26,533 nucleotides of DNA from JAEUSG01 sp964590225 (GTDB taxonomy: Bacteria; Fibrobacterota; OXYB2-FULL-49-7; JAEUSG01), in contig CAZPWS010000045.1 in the NCBI GenBank assembly GCA_964590225.1, positions 1 through 26,533 on the forward strand, written 5' to 3'. Below, one piece after another: positions 15,881 through 23,117 of this stretch. Within the stretch, counting starts at the first letter, position 1. Each line of letters starts with the position of its first letter. The notes beneath the pieces were generated by a model. The model was not told the origin of the DNA and made no database searches. It worked only from the letters and a program-made list of their open reading frames with translations. The translations under genes were made by a program, and so were the position numbers.

Positions 15881-17143
15881 TTAATTTAATTTTTGTTGTT
15901 GAGTCGCAAGAATTTTTGCTAAATATCGGCGCTCATATTTTATCCACTGTCCGTCAGGATATAGGCTTATGTATGTCTCGATCTCCTTTTTCGCGGCATC
16001 ATAATCTTTAAGGTTAACATAGAGAAGCCTGTTTAATCTGTGCATAGCTTTTTCTTTTAAGAAATCGCTATTTGTTTCGGTTATCGCCCTCTTATAGGCC
16101 ATCTTTGCCTTGTTGTAGTCTTTGGTGTTAGTATAGCATACTGCTAAATTGAACCAGACGCTATCGCGCTGTCGATTATGTTGAAAGATGTAGTCTTTTA
16201 TTGATAATACGGCTTTGTCATACTCACCGTTTTGCATTAGTTTGCTAATCATTGTGAAATGTTTTTTAGCGGTAACATTTGGATCTACAGTATCTAATAC
16301 GGAATCGTCTCGTGAAGAGCTATCATATACGGGATCATCATAAGTATGAGATATCGCTCCAAAAGATTTTTCCAGATTCATGCGCTCGGAATTTGATAAG
16401 GGATGTATAGTAATTCTGTTTCTATTTTCTGCAAGTATTGCTGAATTCATCGCAGAAACTTTTATTTCAGCATCTGGTGAACTCAAGATCGAGACTTTTA
16501 TTTCTCCATCCAAGACAGATACTATAGAAGAATCAGCGATAATACCAACAACAAAGCGTGTACCCGTAGTATAAACACGCATATTTCCGGCAGTTATCAA
16601 AATTGTATCGTACAGACACTTATCGGCAGCAACCATTAATTCACCCCTTAATAGTTGTATTTTAATAGTTCCAAGCTCTCTTTTTTCTACCATAATTACA
16701 CTGTTTTTAGCTGTTTTAATTAAGTACCCATCATCTTCAAATGATATGGAATCACCATAGGAAGAGGAGCTTTCACTTGCGTATCTATTTTGATCTGGTA
16801 ATATTGCGTCCTTCCTGTTTAGCAGGATGGCTCCTAAGGCAATAATAAGTGCGGCTGCAATTGTGAATGATACCATTTGGCTAAAATTACGGTTCCGTCT
16901 GATCGAGTTTTGTACTATATCTGCGAGCTCAATATCCGAGACTATGCTATCTGAATCGTATTTTTTTACGACTCCATCTCTTATTATCGCGGATAATTTA
17001 TTTGAGGTATAGTATGCGGTAGAACATTTTGCACAATTCTTGATATGTTTTTCTACGATATCTCTTTCATTGCCCTTTAGGAGGTTCTCAGAGAACAGAT
17101 GGATAGTGTATTCGCTGAGACATTTATCTGTTAATTCTGCCAT
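15881..17143 (-). CDS. Anti-sigma factor: zinc finger, TM, FecR domain, TPRs
   Basis: 420 aa. The N-terminal cytoplasmic zinc finger, HIKNCAKC, has the HxxxCxxC ligands (His33, Cys37, Cys40) of anti-sigma factors. One membrane helix is at about 91-108. Residues about 140-225 are a FecR domain (LRGELMVAA; GTRFVVG; VLDGEIKVS). Residues about 300-400 are TPR-like repeats (WFNLAVCYTNTKDYNKAKMA). Topology is finger inside and FecR plus TPR outside, so an envelope signal read by the outer part would release the sigma factor. Its ATG lies 13 bases inside the end of the sigma gene, behind GAGGGG, so the two are translationally coupled. FecR plus TPR in one anti-sigma protein is an uncommon arrangement. 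Confidence 0.9.
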   Translation of the reverse strand: MAELTDKCLSEYTIHLFSENLLKGNERDIVEKHIKNCAKCSTAYYTSNKLSAIIRDGVVKKYDSDSIVSDIELADIVQNSIRRNRNFSQMVSFTIAAALIIALGAILLNRKDAILPDQNRYASESSSSYGDSISFEDDGYLIKTAKNSVIMVEKRELGTIKIQLLRGELMVAADKCLYDTILITAGNMRVYTTGTRFVVGIIADSSIVSVLDGEIKVSILSSPDAEIKVSAMNSAILAENRNRITIHPLSNSERMNLEKSFGAISHTYDDPVYDSSSRDDSVLDTVDPNVTAKKHFTMISKLMQNGEYDKAVLSIKDYIFQHNRQRDSVWFNLAVCYTNTKDYNKAKMAYKRAITETNSDFLKEKAMHRLNRLLYVNLKDYDAAKKEIETYISLYPDGQWIKYERRYLAKILATQQQKLN

Positions 17144-17706
17144 AACCCCTCTTTCTTTACAATGTCAGCCAAGGCTTTTCTCGCTTTAAAGAGTCTCACC
17201 TTTACTGCTCCAGTATTACATTTTAAAAGTGTTGAGATTTCCTCAATGCTCAATTCAGCAAGGTAAAACAATCCAATTATCTCCTGATGGCCTTTCGATA
17301 AGTAAGAAGACAGCGTCATTGTTCTCGAAAATAAATCCTTCCTAATTATCCTTTTTTCAGTATTGTTTACAGAATCAGCGATGCTGTCGAGTGAAGTATT
17401 GTGTGCGATGGTTGACCAGTTCACTCGTTCCCTTTTTATTAGTCGAATAGCTTCGTTTACAGTTATCCTATAAAGCCATGTACTTATATTGCATCGATTG
17501 TTGAATTTTCCAATTCCTTTTATAATTCTATAAACAGTTTCCTGAAAAATCTCTTTTCTAAGTTCTTTATCTATTGTCATCTTGCAGCAGATCGCTCTTA
17601 AAAAAGGTTCGTAAGTTGCAATTAGTTTCAGGAGGGCTTTTTCGTCACCACGCCTGCAGCTATCAATCAATTCATCTGATGCACCATTAAAAACTCGTTC
17701 TTCCAT
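17131..17706 (-). CDS. ECF (RpoE-like) sigma factor
   Basis: 191 aa. Region 2 spans about 20-90, with FNNRCNISTWLYRITVNEAI carrying the -10 recognition helix. Region 4 spans about 125-185 (EIIGLFYLAELSIEEISTLL, then TGAVKVRLFKARKAL), the helix-turn-helix that reads the -35 box. It directs RNA polymerase to envelope-response promoters and is held by the anti-sigma factor encoded next. The start is open to question. The ECF-type motif at 17734-17707 ends one base before the ATG at 17706, so a transcript from it would begin inside the ORF. An in-frame TTG at 17670 (codon 13) would then be needed, or another promoter supplies the longer form. Confidence 0.92.
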   Translation of the reverse strand: MEERVFNGASDELIDSCRRGDEKALLKLIATYEPFLRAICCKMTIDKELRKEIFQETVYRIIKGIGKFNNRCNISTWLYRITVNEAIRLIKRERVNWSTIAHNTSLDSIADSVNNTEKRIIRKDLFSRTMTLSSYLSKGHQEIIGLFYLAELSIEEISTLLKCNTGAVKVRLFKARKALADIVKKEGLWQN

Positions 17707-17734
17707 TTAGATTCAAATTTCCCTGAAAGGTTAC
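17707..17734 (-). promoter_or_regulatory. ECF-type promoter motif before the sigma gene
   Basis: On the minus strand, GTAACCTTT (17734-17726), 14 bases, then TCTAA (17711-17707). It is identical in both boxes and in spacing to the motif at 17861-17888 on the other strand, and resembles RpoE-type promoters (AAC core at -35, TCTAA-like -10). It implies that the sigma factor drives its own operon. It abuts the annotated ATG. Confidence 0.6.
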
Positions 17735-17749
17735 TATTAAAATATAACC

Positions 17750-17830
17750 TAAATCGGCTAAGGCCGAAATAAGACTCTGTAATCGTCAAAGATATCCGCA
17801 AAAAGCGTATATCTTTTCGATACAGAGTCT
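17750..17830 (-). repeat. Dispersed hairpin element, copy B
   Basis: Read on the minus strand, AGACTCTGTA (17830-17821) pairs with TACAGAGTCT (17781-17772). A nested stem AAAGATAT/ATATCTTT plus CGC/GCG is inside. It is followed by TTATTTCGGCCTTAGCCGA, which contains a second small hairpin (TCGGC, CTTA, GCCGA). The 30 bases from CAGAGTCT onward match copy A (2601-2656) at 27 positions. It sits between the two divergent ECF-type promoters. Confidence 0.65.
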
Positions 17831-17860
17831 AATGAAATTATGAAAAAATGTGCTTGGCCG

Positions 17861-17888
17861 GTAACCTTTATTTGAATTTTTGTTCTAA
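17861..17888 (+). promoter_or_regulatory. ECF-type promoter motif for the divergent exported-protein gene
   Basis: GTAACCTTT (17861-17869), 14 bases, then TCTAA (17884-17888). The predicted transcript starts near 17895, leaving a leader of about 43 bases with GGAGG (17925-17929) before the ATG at 17938. The same boxes and spacing occur in front of the sigma gene, so both genes are probably in the regulon of this sigma factor. Confidence 0.65.
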
Positions 17889-17937
17889 CCATTTAAGTAA
17901 GTTTAAGCATAATTACCACTTTATGGAGGATTTAAGT

Positions 17938-18480
17938 ATGAATGTTTTTTCTAAGGCAAAGCAAATTGCAATTATTGCGGTAGGCGTGTCTGCGCTTATA
18001 GCCCAAACCGCATTTTCTGAACAGGATATTAGTCAATGGCAAATTATTAAGGGCAGGGATGGGCTTCCGGCTGAAATGAAGTTTACTTATTTCAATAAAG
18101 CTGTAAATATGAAAATGGAAGTATTGATACCAATTGACAAAAATGGCAAGCCTCAGCCGGGCAAAACAATAAACGATAATGGTTTTGAAAATAGACATAC
18201 AGAAAGGCAGCTTGATTACTTTTGGGTAGATCGCAAAGGAATACAGGCGCTTTGGAGCTATTGGGAATCGCAGAATATGCTCACAAAGTACAATGTTTCC
18301 GACAAGGAATTTCCAACAAATTTAATAGGTGAGACAGTAAGGGTCGTTTTAAAAAGTGGGCGAAAACTAATAGGTACTCTTTCTGAGGGTTCACTTAAGA
18401 GCGATTCTTTTTCTTTGATTACGAGAGGTAATACTATTGCATTTACAAAAAGTGTTGTCTCAGAAATTCAGTGGAGGTGA
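17938..18480 (+). CDS. Exported protein with Sm-like C-terminal domain, likely ECF target
   Basis: 180 aa. The start at 17938 is preferred over the upstream ATG at 17848 because GGAGG lies eight bases before it and because 17848 lies upstream of the ECF-type promoter. Residues 1-27 are a signal peptide (KQIAIIAVGVSALIAQTAFS). The rest is soluble. Residues about 130-180 (GETVRVVLKSGRKLIGTLSE and onward) have the spacing of an Sm/SH3-like beta barrel, by pattern only. The family is not recognised. Its divergent position and the shared promoter motif make it the probable target of the neighbouring sigma factor, perhaps a periplasmic protein of the stress response. Confidence 0.85.
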   Translation: MNVFSKAKQIAIIAVGVSALIAQTAFSEQDISQWQIIKGRDGLPAEMKFTYFNKAVNMKMEVLIPIDKNGKPQPGKTINDNGFENRHTERQLDYFWVDRKGIQALWSYWESQNMLTKYNVSDKEFPTNLIGETVRVVLKSGRKLIGTLSEGSLKSDSFSLITRGNTIAFTKSVVSEIQWR

Positions 18481-18537
18481 ATTAAGGTTGATGCTCACCC
18501 AAAATAAAAAACAGTTGCAAAGTTGGGGTTATATGTT

Positions 18538-18572
18538 GGCAAAGGAATCTTTTGCCTTATTGGTGCCAATAA
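18538..18572 (+). terminator. Paired hairpins after the exported-protein gene (weak terminator)
   Basis: GGCAAAGG, AAT, CTTTTGCC (18538-18556) is an 8-bp stem with one G-T pair. A second palindrome follows directly, TTATTGG, TG, CCAATAA (18557-18572). They lie 58 bases after the stop at 18480. The T content behind the first stem is modest, so this is a possible rather than a clear terminator. The remaining sequence to 18687 is AT-rich, with nothing I can name. Confidence 0.35.
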
Positions 18573-18687
18573 AAATTTAAAGTAAAAGCTGAAGTTTCTT
18601 ATTGTATTTCCCATTAAATATTTGTAACTGATTGATTAGTCGTGTGTTAAAATTAGGCTAATTGGAATTTCGTACTCTATTACTATG

Positions 18688-18703
18688 CGGCATGTTCTTT
18701 GCT
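18688..18703 (+). promoter_or_regulatory. Candidate sigma-54 promoter of the flagellar operon
   Basis: CGGCATGTTCTTTGCT has GG (18689-18690) and GC (18701-18702) exactly ten bases apart, the invariant -24/-12 geometry. It has good flanking matches to TGGCAC and TTGCT. Transcription would start near 18714, giving a leader of about 28 bases to the flgF ATG. Sigma-54 control of rod and ring genes is known in many flagellated bacteria. Confidence 0.6.
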
Positions 18704-18741
18704 ACCCGATATGGGGAGTTTAAGGAAAGGAATGGCCGGTT

Positions 18742-19476
18742 ATGGTAAAAGGTTTATACACAGCTTCGGAAGGAATGAAGGCAAATCTCCGCAAGCAGGA
18801 GATACACAGCAACAACCTAGCCAATGTTAACACGACTGGGTTCAAAAAAAGCGAGCTTTTTACGCGGGCTTACCTTGATTATGTTAATAACGATATTAAT
18901 CAACCCTTTGTAAATGACGAACATACTATCGATGAAGTGGTTGTAGATTTTACGCCAGGTCCGCTTGTTAGTACAGGTAACAATCTTGATGTTGCGGTTG
19001 ATGGTAAAGCCTTTTTCTCTGTTTTATCGAACGATGGAGCGGTTTCCTATACAAGAAATGGCGCCTTTACAATTGATGTCGATGGCCACTTAAGCACACT
19101 AACAGGAGACAAGCTTATTGGAGAGACGGGGAGACCCATTGAAGTAAACGGCAAAAGCGTTTTGATTGCTGATGATGGGAATGTGATTGTTGATGGTAAT
19201 ACAATAAATAGGCTCCGCATGGTTGAGTTTGATGAACCCTATAACCTTATTAAGAAGGGTTCGCACCTTTACGCCCCCTCGGATACGACTGAAATCAGAT
19301 CGCCAGAGACGGTAAAACTCCGGCAGGGACACCTTGAAGGGGCAAATGTAAATACCGTGGAAAGTATGGTTAAGATGATTGCGAGCTTCAGGAATTATGA
19401 AGCCGATGAAAGGGCCTTGCAGGCAAGTGATCAAACACTTAATAAGGCCGTTAATGAAGTTGGAAGAATCAGATAG
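18742..19476 (+). CDS. flgF: Flagellar basal-body rod protein FlgF
   Basis: 244 aa. The N-terminal rod motif (LYTASEGMKANLRKQEIHSN, then NNLANVNTTGFKKSE) and the C-terminal helix (ESMVKMIASFRNYEADERAL) are the pair of conserved ends shared by rod, hook and distal rod proteins. Length and position before FlgG point to FlgF, the proximal rod subunit exported by the flagellar type III apparatus. AAGGAAAGGA at 18722-18731 is a suitable though slightly distant ribosome-binding site. A closer ATG at 18732 is out of frame. It is the first gene after the sigma-54-type promoter, and flgG follows after 26 bases. Confidence 0.93.
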   Translation: MVKGLYTASEGMKANLRKQEIHSNNLANVNTTGFKKSELFTRAYLDYVNNDINQPFVNDEHTIDEVVVDFTPGPLVSTGNNLDVAVDGKAFFSVLSNDGAVSYTRNGAFTIDVDGHLSTLTGDKLIGETGRPIEVNGKSVLIADDGNVIVDGNTINRLRMVEFDEPYNLIKKGSHLYAPSDTTEIRSPETVKLRQGHLEGANVNTVESMVKMIASFRNYEADERALQASDQTLNKAVNEVGRIR

Positions 19477-19502
19477 TAAATTGACTTATAAGGAGATTAA
19501 TC

Positions 19503-20297
19503 ATGATTAGATCAATTTATTCTGCCGCAACAGGAATGAAAGCGCAGCAGATGTATGTTGACAATATATCGAATAACCTTTCAAATGTTAATACTGTGGG
19601 CTTTAAGAAATCCCGTCTTGAGTTTCAGGATCTTATATACCAGAATATTGAGGAGCCCGGCGAAAATTTATCCAATGAAAATATTCATCCAACCGGACTT
19701 CAGGTCGGATTGGGCGTTGAAGTTTCTGGTAATCAGAAACTTTTTACGCAAGGCAGCCTTATTCAGACAGAACAGAGACTTGATTTTGCTATAGAAGGAG
19801 ACGGTTTTTTTCAGATAATGAAACCGGATGGAGAAGTTGCCTACACGAGAAATGGTGCTTTTAAGATAAGTGACGAAGGCCAAATTGTGAATTCGCAGGG
19901 TTATGCGCTCGAACCGGCAATATCAATTCCAATTGATGCGGAAGCCAGCTCGTTTACAATTGATCCGGACGGAAAAATATATGTGCAGATGCGTGGTGAA
20001 GATGTATTAACAGAAATTGGAGAACTTGAGCTTGCCCGCTTTATAAATCCGGCAGGGTTAAAGAGTTTGGGTGGAAATGTTTATACTGCATCGCCAGCCT
20101 CAGGGCCTGCAATTGTTGCGCTTCCTGGAGAGGATGGTATGGGACAGGTTGCGCAGGGAAAACTTGAAACATCGAATGTTATGATAGTTGAAGAGATGGT
20201 TAATATGATAATGGCTCAGAGAGCTTACGAAATCGCATCTAAGGGTATCACCACTTCCGATGAAATGTTGCAAATGGCCAACCAGTTGAAGCGATAG
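19503..20297 (+). CDS. flgG: Flagellar distal rod protein FlgG
   Basis: 264 aa, close to the usual 260. It begins MIRSIYSAATGMKAQQ, with NNLSNVNTVGFKKSR and FQDLIYQ, the FlgG signature, and ends in EEMVNMIMAQRAYEIASKGI and DEMLQMANQLKR. It forms the distal rod that crosses the periplasm through the P and L rings. AAGGAG five bases upstream supports the start. flgA follows after only nine bases, so the genes are co-transcribed. All expected conserved ends are present and nothing suggests damage. Confidence 0.96.
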   Translation: MIRSIYSAATGMKAQQMYVDNISNNLSNVNTVGFKKSRLEFQDLIYQNIEEPGENLSNENIHPTGLQVGLGVEVSGNQKLFTQGSLIQTEQRLDFAIEGDGFFQIMKPDGEVAYTRNGAFKISDEGQIVNSQGYALEPAISIPIDAEASSFTIDPDGKIYVQMRGEDVLTEIGELELARFINPAGLKSLGGNVYTASPASGPAIVALPGEDGMGQVAQGKLETSNVMIVEEMVNMIMAQRAYEIASKGITTSDEMLQMANQLKR

Positions 20298-20306
20298 TGG
20301 CGTAAA

Positions 20307-21263
20307 ATGAAAAAACCAATACTACTTTTTGCACTTTTATTTATAGAGTCCGGCGCCGTTGAAGTTACGCTTAAGGATAGTGCGGTAGTAGGTTTTAGTG
20401 ACATTACAGTTACCGATGTAGTTAAGGACGCAACTGTATTGACAAAAAATGTTTCTTCGGTAGTGGTTGCAAAAGCGGCACCAGCTGGTTATGTAACAAA
20501 TGTAGGGAAAAAAAGCGTACTGGCAAAACTGATGTTATCAATGGGTAGAAATGAATCAATCACAGTTTTAGGTCCTGACTTTGTTAAAGTGAGAAGCGAA
20601 GCTGCTGTAATTCTTGGGCAAAAGATTCGGGATGCTGTTCGGAATAAGATTTATTCAGAAATGCCGTGGAAGATGGAAGATGTAAGGATTGATTTTGGAA
20701 GTGTTCCTGATACGATTGTTGTACCGGCAGGATCTATGGTTAAATCGGCAAACTTGCCTGAAAATTGCAGTTTTAGAAACACGCAAACAGTTCAGGTAGT
20801 TATTGAGAACAATGCAAAAATAGTTAGGAAAATCCCCATAACTGCACGGATAAGAATTTTTAGGCCTGTTTGTGTTGCGCTAACAAGAATCAATAGAAAC
20901 GCTCCTATTACGGAATCCAGCATAAGGGTAGAAAAGAGAGAGGTAACAGAATTAAGCCGTAATAGCTATGAGTTCCCAGATTCGCTTTATGGCAAGGTTG
21001 TTGATCGGACAATAATTGCCGGTAAAATTCTGACGGATGATTATATAAAGCCGGAAATTTTGGTTAGGGGTGGGGAGAAAGTTAAAATTGTCGCTTCAGA
21101 AAATGAAGCTTTGGTTTCGGTTGAAGGTGAGGCTCTGCGGGATGGGGCCTTCGGAGACAAGATTCCTGTAAGGAGTGCCCTTACGGGAAAACGGGTTAGT
21201 GCTTTTGTTGTTAGCAGATCAACAGTATCAGTTGTGAGACCCGCCATGGGAGGTTATTTATGA
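20307..21263 (+). CDS. flgA: P-ring assembly chaperone FlgA
   Basis: 318 aa. A signal peptide occupies about 1-17 (KKPILLFALLFIESGA). Residues about 185-310 are the SAF/ChapFlgA domain typical of FlgA: RPVCVALTRINRNAPITESS, then GKVVDRTIIAGKILTDDYI, then GGEKVKIVASE. It acts in the periplasm to help FlgI polymerise into the P ring. The N-terminal half is longer and more divergent than in enteric FlgA (about 220 aa). The stop overlaps the flgH start by four bases (ATGA), so the next gene is translationally coupled. Confidence 0.9.
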   Translation: MKKPILLFALLFIESGAVEVTLKDSAVVGFSDITVTDVVKDATVLTKNVSSVVVAKAAPAGYVTNVGKKSVLAKLMLSMGRNESITVLGPDFVKVRSEAAVILGQKIRDAVRNKIYSEMPWKMEDVRIDFGSVPDTIVVPAGSMVKSANLPENCSFRNTQTVQVVIENNAKIVRKIPITARIRIFRPVCVALTRINRNAPITESSIRVEKREVTELSRNSYEFPDSLYGKVVDRTIIAGKILTDDYIKPEILVRGGEKVKIVASENEALVSVEGEALRDGAFGDKIPVRSALTGKRVSAFVVSRSTVSVVRPAMGGYL

Positions 21264-21838
21264 AAAAAACTTTAGTGTTGTTGCCATTAGCCATTATTGC
21301 TTTATGTGTGTCTGTACAGGCTAGTCCAGTAAGGACTTTTTCGCTGTACGGTGACAAAAAGGCAAAAAGAATTGACGATATAATAACAGTGTTAATAGTT
21401 GAAAACGCAAGTGCCACCAATAAAACAAAAACGGGAACAGGCACAAGCAGCGATGTCGGTTTTAATACAGGTTCTTCGGGTGGTGGTCTCATGAGTTATC
21501 TGCCGTCGTGGGGGTTTTCGGGGAAAAACAGCACAAACTACAAAGGGCAGGGCGAAACTTCCCGTACAGGCGCATTAAAGGCGAAGGTTACGGCTCGGGT
21601 TGTTGAAGTTCACGATAATGGAAATCTGCTTATTCATGGAAGTAAACTCGTTGAAATTAATGATGAAAAAGAAATGATTCATGTTTCTGGAATAATAAGA
21701 CCGGAAGATATTTCTGTTGATAATACGGTTATGTCGTCGAGTATAGCGGATGCAAATATAACATACACTGGAGAAGGTGTTAATCAGGATGCTCAGAAGC
21801 CAGGCTTTCTCACCCGTTTCTTTACATGGCTCTTTTGA
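21260..21838 (+). CDS. flgH: Flagellar L-ring protein FlgH
   Basis: 192 aa. Conserved FlgH segments are present: RIDDIITVLIVENASATNKT, then GALKAKVTARVVEVHDNGNL, then GSKLVEINDEKEMIHVSGII, and the end GFLTRFFTWLF. It forms the ring in the outer membrane that supports the distal rod. Oddly, there is no canonical lipobox: the only early Cys (16) is preceded by IAL, and the signal looks like a type I site at VQA-SP (21/22). Most FlgH proteins are lipoproteins. Overlap with flgA and a 26-base gap to flgI place it inside the operon. Confidence 0.95.
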   Translation: MKKTLVLLPLAIIALCVSVQASPVRTFSLYGDKKAKRIDDIITVLIVENASATNKTKTGTGTSSDVGFNTGSSGGGLMSYLPSWGFSGKNSTNYKGQGETSRTGALKAKVTARVVEVHDNGNLLIHGSKLVEINDEKEMIHVSGIIRPEDISVDNTVMSSSIADANITYTGEGVNQDAQKPGFLTRFFTWLF

Positions 21839-21864
21839 ACATAAGGATTAGGGAGAAACAAGAG

Positions 21865-22965
21865 ATGAAAAAAGAATTCTTCGTGGTTTTAGTTGTAGCG
21901 CTGTTCTTTTGTTCTTCTGCGCTGGCGCAGACGAGGGTAAAAGATGTTGCGCGAATTGAGGGAATAGAAGAGACACAGCTTATTGGATATGGCATAGTAG
22001 TGGGTCTTGATGGATCCGGCGACGGAGCAAGAACTCAGTTTACCGTTCAATCGGTAGTAAACATGTTAAGAAATCTTGGCGTTGTAGTGCCTTCTTCTCA
22101 TTTGAGGCTGAAAAATGTTGCTGCAGTAATGGTTACTTCAACACTGCCACCATTTGCTAAAAAAGGTAACAAGCTGGATGTTACAGTTTCCAGCATGGGA
22201 GACGCATCAAGTCTTGAGGGTGGCACCCTGCTTATGACCCCCCTTCAGGATGCTACTGGCGAAATTTTAGCTCTTGCTCAAGGTGCCCTTTCGGTAGGGG
22301 GTTATTCTATTGGTAAGGTTAAGAGTACTATGCGGAAAAAAAACCACGCATTGGCAGGGCAGGTGCCTGGCGGCGCAATTGTAAAACAAGAAGTTGTAAG
22401 CAACATAATATCAGCGGAAAAGCTTCGCTTGAGCCTGATGCAGCCTGATTTTACCTCTGCGGTTGAAATGGCGCGGGCGATTAATGCGGCGGATAGCACA
22501 ATAAAAGCATCGGCAGTTGACGCTTCGACTGTGGACCTTTTGATACCAGAAAAGGCTAAATTGGCTTTAATGGAGCTGATATCGAGAGTTGAAAATGTTA
22601 AATTTGAGCCGGCAAAGATAGCGAGAGTGGTAATAAACGAAAAGACAGGCACTATCGTTGCTGGGGCAGAAGTTACAATAAGTGAAGTGGCTGTTTCTCA
22701 CGGAGCTATATCTGTTTCTGTTCAACAAACACCTATGGTATCGCAGCCTCAACCGCTCTCACTTGGAACCTCTGAAACAGTTACCCGGGACTCGATTGCA
22801 GTTTCAGAAGATAAGCCGGAGTTTGTTGTTTTGCCGAGGTCAACGAGTGTAGGAGATCTTGCAAGAGCCCTGAATCAGATAGGAGCGACTCCGCGCGATA
22901 TTATGGCTATTTTTCAGGCAATTAAGCATTCTGGAAGCCTAAATGCCGAACTAATTGTGATGTAG
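21865..22965 (+). CDS. flgI: Flagellar P-ring protein FlgI
   Basis: 366 aa from the ATG at 21865. This start is chosen over the in-frame ATG at 21826 because it follows a GGGAGA ribosome-binding site and begins a clean signal peptide (KKEFFVVLVVALFFCSSALA, cleaved before QTRVKD). The earlier ATG would overlap flgH. Conserved FlgI blocks are RVKDVARIEG, LIGYGIVVGLDGSGDG, VQSVVNMLRNLGV, NVAAVMVTSTLPPFA and GGTLLMTPL. Residues about 250-290 carry INEKTGTIVAGAEV, and the C-terminus has LARALNQIGATPRDIMAI. It builds the ring around the rod in the periplasm. Length matches the family, and it is the last flagellar gene here. Confidence 0.96.
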   Translation: MKKEFFVVLVVALFFCSSALAQTRVKDVARIEGIEETQLIGYGIVVGLDGSGDGARTQFTVQSVVNMLRNLGVVVPSSHLRLKNVAAVMVTSTLPPFAKKGNKLDVTVSSMGDASSLEGGTLLMTPLQDATGEILALAQGALSVGGYSIGKVKSTMRKKNHALAGQVPGGAIVKQEVVSNIISAEKLRLSLMQPDFTSAVEMARAINAADSTIKASAVDASTVDLLIPEKAKLALMELISRVENVKFEPAKIARVVINEKTGTIVAGAEVTISEVAVSHGAISVSVQQTPMVSQPQPLSLGTSETVTRDSIAVSEDKPEFVVLPRSTSVGDLARALNQIGATPRDIMAIFQAIKHSGSLNAELIVM

Positions 22966-23050
22966 ATCACACTTTTCAAAATTTTATACCACTATCCAGT
23001 TTCCAATTTTCGGTTGATGTCCTGATATATATAATTATATGTTACCCTTT

Positions 23051-23081
23051 GGATGCGTAAGCAGAGATATGCGTCCTTTTT
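23051..23081 (+). terminator. Probable intrinsic terminator after flgI
   Basis: GGATGCGT (23051-23058) pairs with ATGCGTCC (23069-23076) through eight pairs, two of them G-U, with a further inner A-T pair, and is followed by five T (23077-23081). It lies 85 bases after the flgI stop and only 36 bases before the next ATG. If the TPR gene is transcribed from upstream, this would attenuate it. TATAAT at 23030-23035 without a clear -35 is the only promoter hint in between. Confidence 0.6.
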
Positions 23082-23117
23082 GTGCGTTAGTCAAACGAAT
23101 TTATGGAGGCAGCCTTA

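Noticed and set aside
17848..17937. N-terminal extension of the exported-protein gene to ATG 17848
   Set aside because: It lies upstream of the ECF-type promoter, and the ATG at 17938 has GGAGG and begins a clean signal peptide.
18491..18580. 29-codon ORF starting ATGCTCACC
   Set aside because: Weak ribosome-binding site, no recognisable protein features, and it overlaps the paired hairpins; probably chance in AT-rich DNA.
21826..21864. Earlier FlgI start at 21826
   Set aside because: It overlaps flgH and puts 13 residues before the signal peptide; the ATG at 21865 has a better ribosome-binding site.
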